Part shown: positions 47,956 through 54,853 of the stretch, piece by piece
Layout of the letters: every line of letters starts with the position of its first letter
Position numbering within the stretch: the first letter of the stretch is position 1
Source: Candidatus Nanoarchaeia archaeon
GTDB lineage: Archaea; Nanobdellota; Nanobdellia; Woesearchaeales; UBA525
Assembly (NCBI GenBank): GCA_028279755.1
Contig: JANQNB010000008.1
Coordinates: 1 to 64,000, forward strand
Reading direction: 5' to 3'
Length of the DNA: 64,000 bases
The notes under the pieces: model-generated
The model's input: the letters and a program-made list of their open reading frames with translations, nothing else
What the model was told of the DNA's origin: nothing
Databases searched by the model: none
Position numbers and translations under genes: made by a program

Positions 47956-48165
47956 CTACTTCGCAGCAAGCTTCACGTCCTCAGCCTTGACAGTTCTTCG
48001 TCCGGCGTGTCGCGAGAGCTCCACCGCTTTCGCGCAGACAGCATCGGCATGCGCTTCGAGCACTTCGCGCAATTCCTCTTTCGCATCCTCAGCAACACGC
48101 GGAGCGCCTGATCGCTTCAGGAGCTTCTCCATGCCTAACAACGACAATATTTCGTTCTTTGCCAT
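47956..48165 (-). CDS. Archaeal histone
   Basis: A 69-residue single histone fold (MEKLLKRSGAPRVAEDAKEE, then SRHAGRRTVKAEDVKLAAK), which should dimerise and wrap DNA. The three helices are clear, including the RVAEDAKEELREVLE alpha-2 start and the conserved RRTVKAEDV near the C-terminus. It has a short N-terminal extension (MAKNEILSLLG). The ATG at 48165 is preferred; an upstream in-frame ATG at 48195 adds a hydrophobic stretch unlike the family. Confidence 0.92.
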   Translation of the reverse strand: MAKNEILSLLGMEKLLKRSGAPRVAEDAKEELREVLEAHADAVCAKAVELSRHAGRRTVKAEDVKLAAK

Positions 48166-48207
48166 GAAAAAAGGGAAAAACAGCGTGTTTTTCAACTTTT
48201 CGTCAAG

Positions 48208-48215
48208 TATTAAAA
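48208..48215 (+). promoter_or_regulatory. TATA box of hjc
   Basis: GTATTAAA region; ends about 22 nt before the ATG at 48237. Confidence 0.55.
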
Positions 48216-48236
48216 CAATGGAACTGTCACAACTGC

Positions 48237-48623
48237 ATGTCCCACAAGAGTCGCGGCATCAATGCGGAACGAGACCTGATTCACAAGTTCTGGGAAACTG
48301 GCTGGGGAGCGATGCGCGCCGCTGGTTCTGGAAGTTCGCAGTTCCCAAGCCCGGATGTCATCGCCAGCAATAATGTCCGCACCCTTGCCATCGAATGCAA
48401 ATTGACAACAGCGACGCGGCAGTATTTCTCTAAGAAGGAAGTCAAGGAGCTCGTGTACTTTGCAGAGAAGTTCGGAGCAGAGCCGTGGCTCGCAGTCAAG
48501 TTCTTCCGTGAGGAATGGTATTTCTTCAGCATCGACGATGCGAAAGAGACAAGCGCCAACCATGTCATCACCTTAGAACAGGCGAAGAGTCGTGGGATGA
48601 CACTCACAGACTTGGTGGCATAA
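48237..48623 (+). CDS. hjc: Holliday junction resolvase Hjc
   Basis: Archaeal resolvase of the PD-(D/E)XK type. It opens with KSRGINAERDLIHKFWETGW holding the catalytic glutamate, followed by SPDVIA and IECKLT, the acidic and lysine residues of the active site. The 128-residue length is normal. Transcribed as leaderless mRNA, divergent from the histone gene. Its end overlaps the convergent 537-residue gene by 20 nt. Confidence 0.95.
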   Translation: MSHKSRGINAERDLIHKFWETGWGAMRAAGSGSSQFPSPDVIASNNVRTLAIECKLTTATRQYFSKKEVKELVYFAEKFGAEPWLAVKFFREEWYFFSIDDAKETSANHVITLEQAKSRGMTLTDLVA

Positions 48624-50217
48624 AGGTGCCGCGTTCTGCAGCATAGTGCCCTCGCACGACATTCGCAAGTTCAGGAACCCCAGCATACTCCAGCAATCGT
48701 CGGGCATCGCCATACGTATAGAATTCCTGTCCAGCAGCACGTGCCTGGGAAAGAAACTCGTCCCTGTTTGCGGCTGTCGTCTCTTCCAGACGTTGTGCCC
48801 GCGCATACGCCGGAAGCAGGAAGTCGCGTCGTGCAACGTCAATGCGAAAACTGCCAGGTCGCTTAAGCAATCTGCCAGCGATTTTTTGCGCTTTGCGGTA
48901 ATCCGCTTTCCGATCCCGTTCCATTTCCCGCCGCTCACGCCGTGAGAGACGTTCGCCGTCAACAACTTCATCAAGCGGCTTGCCTGCCACCCTGATGAGC
49001 AGGACGCGGTAATCATGCACACTGCTCGGTTGCACGCGGGCGTATTCGCCATGAGCGCGCAATGCACGGGCAAGCGTTCCTTCAGGGAGGTGCAGGGAGG
49101 CGTCAGCCTCGCCTGTGTCGACCGCTCGTGTGAACTCATTGACAAGCAGATCGACGAATTTCCTGTCGAGCTTGCCGCTGCGCTTCACAATATTTTTCGC
49201 GTAGCTGGCTTGGGCACGCAGTGTTGCTTGATCGAGCAGGTGCCGTCCAGTGAAACGGTGGACAACACCATCCTGGAACAATGTTTTGTACGCTTCGAAA
49301 TTGAAGTCATTCTGTTCCTGTCGCTTCGCTAGATATCGCTGCAGTGCGCCATTCAGACAGTTATCCAGGACATCAAAGACCTCATACGCTATCTGCGCGT
49401 TGATCTCTTCTGTTCCTGGCGGCGCTGTCGGCGTCGTGATCGGCGTGGTTCCGAGGTGGAAATCGTGGCTGTGCGGTGCTTGTTCCCGTTTTCCCTTTCC
49501 TTTTCTCCTCGGTACTCGTTTTGCGATGACGTCTTCGCTTATCTGTTCGTAATGTCTGTTGAAGATTCTCGCAGCGAGCCGGTCGACAAGGGTGTGGAAC
49601 TTGCTGAGGCCTCCGAATTCCATTTTTTCCCCCACGCCCCCGTCGCCGTTTCTTCCTCTTCGTTGCAGGGCGTTGAGGACTCGATATTCCAGTCTGCGAA
49701 GCGCTTGCACCCCATAGTAGAAACTGCCGCCCACTTCACGGTCCTTATAGGCTTTTTCGAAGAACGGGATGCCTTTCCCAAGCCTTCGCAGGCCTTCGAC
49801 ATCCTTTGGTCCGAGAATAGTAGAATTTTTTACGACCCAGCATTTTGTTGTCCTGAAACTGAGACCGGTGAGTCGCGCAGCTTCTCTTGCAGCTTCGGTT
49901 ATTGCGCCGCTGATAAGTTTTCCTTCCCGAACAGCGTCTTCAAGGGTTCCTTCCCGCGCATGCTCTCTTGTCAGGAGCCCTTTGAGCAATTCAGACTTGA
50001 AGCGCGGCATCACTCGTTTTCCATCGTCGAGAACATACGCGCATCTCTCGAGGATACTGAACTCTGGATCGCTACGGAATTCCTCCAAGGCCTGCTCTGG
50101 TGTGACGACGAGCGATTCTGCTTCAAGAAGGATGAGTTGATCACGCATCTCTTCCGAAGGCAGTGCGATGACATACCCGTTGGTGACACTTGCCCATTGA
50201 TGGCCTTCAGGAGTCAT
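48604..50217 (-). CDS. Large orphan protein, charged and mostly helical
   Basis: Not recognised. The 537 residues are very rich in arginine, glutamate and alanine. A basic linker near residue 235-250 (KRVPRRKGKGKREQAPHSHD) separates a first part with short hydrophobic segments (GYVIALPSEEMRDQLILLEA) from a helical second half (RLSRRERREMERDRKADYRK). No signal peptide, membrane helix, cysteine cluster or nucleotide motif was found. A TATA box ends 24 nt upstream of the ATG at 50217. Confidence 0.6.
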   Translation of the reverse strand: MTPEGHQWASVTNGYVIALPSEEMRDQLILLEAESLVVTPEQALEEFRSDPEFSILERCAYVLDDGKRVMPRFKSELLKGLLTREHAREGTLEDAVREGKLISGAITEAAREAARLTGLSFRTTKCWVVKNSTILGPKDVEGLRRLGKGIPFFEKAYKDREVGGSFYYGVQALRRLEYRVLNALQRRGRNGDGGVGEKMEFGGLSKFHTLVDRLAARIFNRHYEQISEDVIAKRVPRRKGKGKREQAPHSHDFHLGTTPITTPTAPPGTEEINAQIAYEVFDVLDNCLNGALQRYLAKRQEQNDFNFEAYKTLFQDGVVHRFTGRHLLDQATLRAQASYAKNIVKRSGKLDRKFVDLLVNEFTRAVDTGEADASLHLPEGTLARALRAHGEYARVQPSSVHDYRVLLIRVAGKPLDEVVDGERLSRRERREMERDRKADYRKAQKIAGRLLKRPGSFRIDVARRDFLLPAYARAQRLEETTAANRDEFLSQARAAGQEFYTYGDARRLLEYAGVPELANVVRGHYAAERGTFMPPSL

Positions 50218-50241
50218 ATATTGTCAGCGTACGTGGACAAC

Positions 50242-50249
50242 ATATAAAT
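50242..50249 (-). promoter_or_regulatory. TATA box of the 537-residue orphan gene
   Basis: Minus-strand ATTTATAT preceded by TTAGAAAG; 24 nt from the start codon. Confidence 0.65.
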
Positions 50250-50296
50250 CTTTCTAATTTCTTCACTGAGTAGTAGTTGTATTAATTGTCACAAGG

Positions 50297-50304
50297 TTTT
50301 TATA
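50297..50304 (+). promoter_or_regulatory. TATA box of the cysteine-rich gene at 50327
   Basis: TTTTTATA ends 22 nt before the ATG, predicting a leaderless transcript. Confidence 0.65.
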
Positions 50305-50326
50305 CGGCGAAGACGCAGGAGCTTGT

Positions 50327-52771
50327 ATGAGGTGGGTGCTGCTTTTCCTCGTGCTTTTGCCGTCAGTGCTGGCAGTGCAAGCGCTCCTCACCCTGCCGGA
50401 CGATGTGGAAGTGGATGCGCCTTTTACGATCATCGTCGACCGGCCGGCAGCCTACGAAGTCCGGGTTCTGCTTGACGACGTGACAAACGGCATCACTCAC
50501 ACGTTGGGCCCGGAACAACCAGGCGGGCAGCCGGTGCAGTTCGAGACCTCATGGGGCATGCCGACAGAATGCGACGGCCTGGTTGTGCGCGAAGAATACA
50601 AGCTGACACAATTCGGCGGCTGGATGGACGGTGATGAACAGACCATGACTGTGGTGCAGAACCAGGACATTGATGGCACGCTCAGCTACAACGTGCCGGC
50701 TGGTTCGCAGATCGGAACAGCGCTCGCCTTCCCGGTGCAGGGCTATGACGAGAACCGGGTAGGCAGCATCCTGCTCGAGAAGCTCAATGGGCAGCCGATC
50801 TATGAGAAGCAGTGCAACCGGTGCAAGCTCGGCTGTCAGCACACATTCATGATAGCGGAAAGCACTGCTGGCGATCACGACTACCAGCTCACGATCACCG
50901 ATCGCTATGGCAATACGGTGACTGAGCAGTTTATCATAACGTGGCAGGGTGATTGCCAGGAAGACAGTGATTGTGACGACCAAGACCTGTGCACAACCGA
51001 CACGTGCGACCTGACATCGCAAGAGTGCGAATACACGCCGATGAGCGAAGGCGATCACTGCGATGTGAACAGCAAATGCCGCTTTGGAGCGACCGGCGAC
51101 CTCGAATGCGTCCTGACCTGCTACGGCTTTGGCCTCACCATTTCCGGCCACAATCCTGACCCGATCCGTTGCCTGAACTTCTTTCCCACGAACGCCAACG
51201 AGCATCAGGAATATTATTGCACACATCCCAACACCTGCTATAGCTGCACAAACCTGTATCATTGGGAAGGCGACGGGGCGAGCACTGAATGCGTCGAGAA
51301 TGCAATGGTGTATTGCGGCTTCGACGGTGCGCCAATCTGTCCAGACGGTTCCTGCGAATCAGGCTTGCAGGAATGCATCGATGGCTTCTGCCGCGAATGC
51401 TGCGCAGACGAAGACCAGCGTTGCCCGTTATCGACCTGTGTCGGCTTCCCGCTCGACGCGCCGAACTATGACCCTGACTGCGACCCGCCAGACGCGCCAC
51501 TCTCGCCGATCTGCGGCGATGGCGAATGCTCGCCTGGTGCTGAAGACATAATGGGTGCTGACGCCTGTCCGGAAGATTGCTGCGGCGACGGGCAATGCAC
51601 TGGCGACGAGGACGTTCCCGGAAGCAGTGTTGCCTGCCCAGCAGATTGCCACGTGCCCTGCCTAATCCGGGCCTCGACCGGCTGCTACAACAACAACGTC
51701 CATTACTTCGACAGCTGCGGCAACCGCGGGGCGCTTGTCGAAGAATGCGGCGGTGGCACGCATTGCGAAGAGGGCGACGACAGCGCAAGCTGCGTGCTTG
51801 ACGAGTGCGACGAAGAACCAGTGTACGAATGCCACGGCCGTCGCGGCGTGAGCGTCGAATGCGGCGTGACCACCACGCACGTCATGTGCAACCAGCAAGA
51901 ACGCTGCGTGGCTGACGACGACAACGTTGGCTGTGTCCCGATCGACCCGTGCGGCTCGCTCGACAAGTGCGGCGCGTACTGCGTGGACTTCGACACTGAC
52001 CGGCGGCATTGCGGGGTGTGCTTCAACCCGTGCCGCCACGACGAGGAATGCAACCAGGGCCTGTGCGAGCCAGTGAACGACTGCATTGTGGAATGCTATC
52101 GCCAGCTCGATTGCGGTGAAGGTTTCATGTGCGTGCATCCAGGCAGTTGCGCGAGCCACTGCCAGCCACGGTTGCATCGCAACGGGGCTGAAGACCTCTT
52201 CACCCAGGTCGAGAACGAAGTGGATCTTTCCTTCGACGAGTTTGAGGAAGTGCTGGCTGAAGTCGATGAGGTTCTTGCCATGGGCTTGGGCAGCGAATAC
52301 GACGGCGAGCGGACGACGATGAGCCTGTCATTGCAGCCGCAGGCGAATCTCGGGGATGTGTCGATCCCGTTGGAGATCCCGAAATGCATGGCAGAATACG
52401 TGAACGAGATGGAACTCACCGGGAACTACCGCGTCGTGAAAGACGATCCCTTGATCGTCTGGCAGTTCGACGAGCTGAACCACGAGACTGAGATCACGTT
52501 CAACGTGCCAGGCGACATCGACGAGGAATGCAAGGCGCAATTGAAGGCCTTGGCGTTCGCCGAACGGATACAGAAGCCCCTAAACCCCTGGATCGCGCTC
52601 TTGTTGATACCATTGGTTGCTGTCACGCTCATTTTCTTCCAACGCTTCAAGCCGCAACCAGACAAGAAGATGCCGATGTCGAAAGAGGAATTCCTCGCGA
52701 CAGCTCGCCAGCAAGGCGTGCAAGAGTCAGAACTAGAGAAACATTGGGAAGCGTACAAGAAACAGGTTTAA
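50327..52771 (+). CDS. Cysteine-rich type I membrane surface protein (paralogue of the protein at 57263)
   Basis: Signal peptide (VLLFLVLLPSVLAVQA) followed by a roughly 200-residue beta region, then a cysteine-rich region around residues 210-620 with repeats such as CGDGECSPGAEDIMGADACP and CCGDGQCTGDED. A conserved membrane-proximal domain comes next (VVKDDPLIVWQFDELN), then a membrane helix (WIALLLIPLVAVTLIFFQRF) and a short cytoplasmic tail (MSKEEFLATARQQG). The last 110 residues are strongly similar to those of the 1397-residue paralogue. Function unknown; adhesion or attachment is a guess. Confidence 0.8.
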   Translation: MRWVLLFLVLLPSVLAVQALLTLPDDVEVDAPFTIIVDRPAAYEVRVLLDDVTNGITHTLGPEQPGGQPVQFETSWGMPTECDGLVVREEYKLTQFGGWMDGDEQTMTVVQNQDIDGTLSYNVPAGSQIGTALAFPVQGYDENRVGSILLEKLNGQPIYEKQCNRCKLGCQHTFMIAESTAGDHDYQLTITDRYGNTVTEQFIITWQGDCQEDSDCDDQDLCTTDTCDLTSQECEYTPMSEGDHCDVNSKCRFGATGDLECVLTCYGFGLTISGHNPDPIRCLNFFPTNANEHQEYYCTHPNTCYSCTNLYHWEGDGASTECVENAMVYCGFDGAPICPDGSCESGLQECIDGFCRECCADEDQRCPLSTCVGFPLDAPNYDPDCDPPDAPLSPICGDGECSPGAEDIMGADACPEDCCGDGQCTGDEDVPGSSVACPADCHVPCLIRASTGCYNNNVHYFDSCGNRGALVEECGGGTHCEEGDDSASCVLDECDEEPVYECHGRRGVSVECGVTTTHVMCNQQERCVADDDNVGCVPIDPCGSLDKCGAYCVDFDTDRRHCGVCFNPCRHDEECNQGLCEPVNDCIVECYRQLDCGEGFMCVHPGSCASHCQPRLHRNGAEDLFTQVENEVDLSFDEFEEVLAEVDEVLAMGLGSEYDGERTTMSLSLQPQANLGDVSIPLEIPKCMAEYVNEMELTGNYRVVKDDPLIVWQFDELNHETEITFNVPGDIDEECKAQLKALAFAERIQKPLNPWIALLLIPLVAVTLIFFQRFKPQPDKKMPMSKEEFLATARQQGVQESELEKHWEAYKKQV

Positions 52772-52971
52772 CGCTTCTTCTTCGCGACCATGCGCTCGAT
52801 CTTGCGCTCCTCGACGATCATCTTCTCGGCAAGCATCTCGATGTGCTTGTCGATCCTCGCGACGCGTCGCTCCATCAGTACGAGAACGCGCAATGCATAG
52901 ACGATGGCTGCGAGCGTACCGATAATAATTGCCAGGGTGACGTAGAGTAGATTCGAAACTTCGACTGCCAT
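52768..52971 (-). CDS. Small membrane protein with coiled-coil tail
   Basis: A 67-residue protein with one N-terminal membrane helix (LLYVTLAIIIGTLAAIVYAL) and a charged helical tail (RRVARIDKHIEMLAEKM). Not recognised. A GAGGTGGTG tract lies shortly before the ATG and the TATA-like CTTTAAATA (53011-53019) is 39 nt away, so this gene has a leader, unlike its neighbours. Convergent with the cysteine-rich gene by a 4-nt overlap. Confidence 0.65.
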   Translation of the reverse strand: MAVEVSNLLYVTLAIIIGTLAAIVYALRVLVLMERRVARIDKHIEMLAEKMIVEERKIERMVAKKKR

Positions 52972-53026
52972 GGGTGCACCACCTCTTCTACGTGCTAGCT
53001 GCCACGGGAGTATTTAAAGATTGTGG

Positions 53027-53467
53027 CTATTCTTCCAGCACGGTCTTCTTATGCCGTACTGTACCGCCCACGACAATTGCCGCGGCAATGATCACCAGGT
53101 TCTTGATGATGTACTGGCCTTCGAGCGTGGGGACAAAACCGTTCCACGTGATCTCCGGCAACAGGATCAAGGGCAGGAAGGTGCCGGCCATCTGCAAGGC
53201 CATCAAGGCGAGCGCCGCCCTGATCAAGGGACGCCACGCGAGGCACAGCCCGATGAGGACTTCCCACGCACCGAGCACTGGCACGAACCAGCCAGGGTCG
53301 AACCAGAAGACTGTGTTGGCTACCAATTGCTCTGCCGGGCTGAGCCCTGGGAAGAGCTTCAAGGCGCCGAACCAGATGAAGATGATCGCGAGGCTGTAGC
53401 GCAACAGACGATGCCCGTGCAGCTCCATCCAGCGCGTGACTTGTATGTCCAGGCTTTCCCAATCCAT
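53027..53467 (-). CDS. DoxX-like membrane protein
   Basis: A 146-residue protein with four membrane helices. The segment LLRYSLAIIFIWFGALKLFP and the following GWFVPVLGAWEVLIGLCLAW match the DoxX/DoxD-like family, a subunit of thiosulphate:quinone oxidoreductases in some archaea but of unknown role in most. No redox partner lies nearby. The ATG at 53467 agrees with a minus-strand TATA (GATAAAAC) 21 nt upstream. Confidence 0.75.
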   Translation of the reverse strand: MDWESLDIQVTRWMELHGHRLLRYSLAIIFIWFGALKLFPGLSPAEQLVANTVFWFDPGWFVPVLGAWEVLIGLCLAWRPLIRAALALMALQMAGTFLPLILLPEITWNGFVPTLEGQYIIKNLVIIAAAIVVGGTVRHKKTVLEE

Positions 53468-53515
53468 GATGTGCTTTTTTCCCACACGGTTTTATCAAAC
53501 TTTCGTTTAAATTAC

Positions 53516-53533
53516 TATATGGAAAATAATTAG
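53516..53533 (+). repeat. Intergenic motif copy 5
   Basis: TATATGGAAAATAATTAG, between the divergent DoxX-like and Lrp-type genes, 19 bp from one TATA box and 7 bp from the other. Confidence 0.7.
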
Positions 53534-53540
53534 CAGCAAG

Positions 53541-53548
53541 TATTTATT
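53541..53548 (+). promoter_or_regulatory. TATA box of the Lrp-type RAM gene
   Basis: TATTTATT, ending 22 nt before the ATG at 53571. Confidence 0.55.
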
Positions 53549-53570
53549 GCCAGAAAACATCCCTTCTCGC

Positions 53571-53798
53571 ATGTATGCCTACGTACTTGTGAACCTGGCA
53601 GACGCGAAGGAGCAGACCCTGCTGAAAGAGCTGCAGGACATGGAAGGGGTGGAAGAAGCGCACATCCTGTTCGGCGAATGGGACCTGATCGTGAAGATCA
53701 AGACCGGCTCGCCGGAAGAGGCGGCAGATTTCGTCATGAACGAGCTCCGCGGTCACCCGGACGTGCGCCTGACCTCGACGCTGATCGTGGCGAAGTAG
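53571..53798 (+). CDS. Stand-alone Lrp/AsnC effector-binding (RAM) domain
   Basis: A 75-residue protein consisting only of the ferredoxin-like ligand-binding domain of Lrp regulators: MYAYVLVNLADAKEQTLLKE, EAHILFGEWDLIVKI and RLTSTLIVAK. There is no DNA-binding part. Such small RAM proteins can bind amino acids and modulate full-length Lrp proteins; the partner is not in the window. The in-frame ATG at 53547 lies too close to the TATA box. Confidence 0.85.
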   Translation: MYAYVLVNLADAKEQTLLKELQDMEGVEEAHILFGEWDLIVKIKTGSPEEAADFVMNELRGHPDVRLTSTLIVAK

Positions 53799-53817
53799 TG
53801 ACTCCTGAGTAGATAGG

Positions 53818-53825
53818 TTTTTATG
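53818..53825 (+). promoter_or_regulatory. TATA box of the gene at 53848
   Basis: TTTTTATG; ends 22 nt before the start codon. Confidence 0.6.
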
Positions 53826-53847
53826 CGACAACGCAGTTCCCTCCACG

Positions 53848-54465
53848 ATGGAACGACGTGTTCTGCCACCAGACCATGTGATGAACACCTTTCTCGGCGA
53901 GGAGTATCTACGCAGACTCAACACAGGGATGCGATATATCGATAATCAGCCCTTCTTCCAGGTGATCAGCGATCTTGAAGGGCGGGTAGTGTACACTGCT
54001 GTCGAACACGAGAAAGACACAGAATCGGATTTTAGGGGTTTCCCTCTCATTGAGACACAGCTGGGTGATGTGATCCCGTTGCGTGCTGGCTATCTCGGTT
54101 TCAATGGCATGACTTGGGAAGCAAACGGCGTTCACTGCGCATATCCTGCCCTGCAAGTGGCAGGACAGGTCGAGCGGGACTACTTGCTCTTGCTGTTGTA
54201 CCAGCCTTTACGTGTTGATCCGTTCGGCATCCATCGTAAAGGCCTCTTCGACAAACCGCATGCCGTTGATGTGTTTGCTCATCGGCTTCGTCAGATAGGC
54301 TATAGTGCAACAACCTTGACGATCCATAGACAAGAATTAGGCACTCCTAAAGCACGGCAGGACTTTGCAGAGCGGGCGCAGCAAGGCTTGCTTGCTGCGA
54401 TGCACCTTCAGCAGACAGTGGAATTTGTTTCTGCACTCGAATTCGAAGATCTCCAAGGTATGTAG
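53848..54465 (+). CDS. Hypothetical soluble protein
   Basis: Not recognised. A 205-residue alpha/beta protein with no signal peptide or membrane helix. Segments such as VISDLEGRVVYTAVEHEKD and LLLLLYQPLRVDPFG give a beta-rich middle, and the C-terminus is helical (FAERAQQGLLAAMHLQQ). Leaderless by TATA spacing. It lies at the start of a plus-strand series leading to the surface proteins but has its own promoter. Confidence 0.6.
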   Translation: MERRVLPPDHVMNTFLGEEYLRRLNTGMRYIDNQPFFQVISDLEGRVVYTAVEHEKDTESDFRGFPLIETQLGDVIPLRAGYLGFNGMTWEANGVHCAYPALQVAGQVERDYLLLLLYQPLRVDPFGIHRKGLFDKPHAVDVFAHRLRQIGYSATTLTIHRQELGTPKARQDFAERAQQGLLAAMHLQQTVEFVSALEFEDLQGM

Positions 54466-54471
54466 CAAAGG

Positions 54472-54479
54472 AATAAATA
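54472..54479 (+). promoter_or_regulatory. TATA box of the small membrane protein gene at 54503
   Basis: AATAAATA; ends 23 nt before the ATG. Confidence 0.5.
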
Positions 54480-54502
54480 CTCCTTGCGCACCTCTGAAGG
54501 CG

Positions 54503-54775
54503 ATGTCACCGCCGTATACGTCACTCGGACGCGCAGTCTATAGAACAACGGCGGTCTTGCTCGCAGCATCAGCACTAGGGATGGGTATTGTCGCGTACTA
54601 TCGGCACACACTGCCGGAAGCGCCATTAGCTCCTGCGCAACCCTCTGCCAGCCAATTGGAGCTGCGAGAAGTGATCGCACCGCCGATTCGCCTGGACCTG
54701 GACGGGAATATGATTGATCCTGTGCGGCGAGCACCGCCGACGCCAGAACCAACGCACACTCCGACACATCCGTAA
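54503..54775 (+). CDS. Small single-pass membrane protein with proline-rich tail
   Basis: A 90-residue protein with one N-terminal helix (TTAVLLAASALGMGIVAYY) and an outside or inside tail rich in proline and threonine (PPTPEPTHTPTHP). Not recognised. The promoter places the start at 54503; an upstream in-frame ATG at 54365 would overlap the previous gene. It lies before the large Tat-exported protein. Confidence 0.55.
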   Translation: MSPPYTSLGRAVYRTTAVLLAASALGMGIVAYYRHTLPEAPLAPAQPSASQLELREVIAPPIRLDLDGNMIDPVRRAPPTPEPTHTPTHP

Positions 54776-54780
54776 AATCA

Positions 54781-54794
54781 CCACTTATAAGTGG
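54781..54794. promoter_or_regulatory. 14-bp perfect palindrome CCACTTATAAGTGG
   Basis: Located 6 nt after the small membrane gene and 60 nt before the Tat protein start. It could be an operator for the Tat protein gene, whose likely TATA boxes are at 54809-54816 and 54826-54833, or a compact transcript end. Confidence 0.4.
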
Positions 54795-54853
54795 ATAAAA
54801 GCGAAATGTTTATAAATGATAACTCCTTATAGACCCATAGACGAGGTGTATGC

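Noticed and set aside
50549-52177. Several minus-strand frames in the 814-residue gene
   Set aside because: Shadows of cysteine and glycine codons; no signals or family features.
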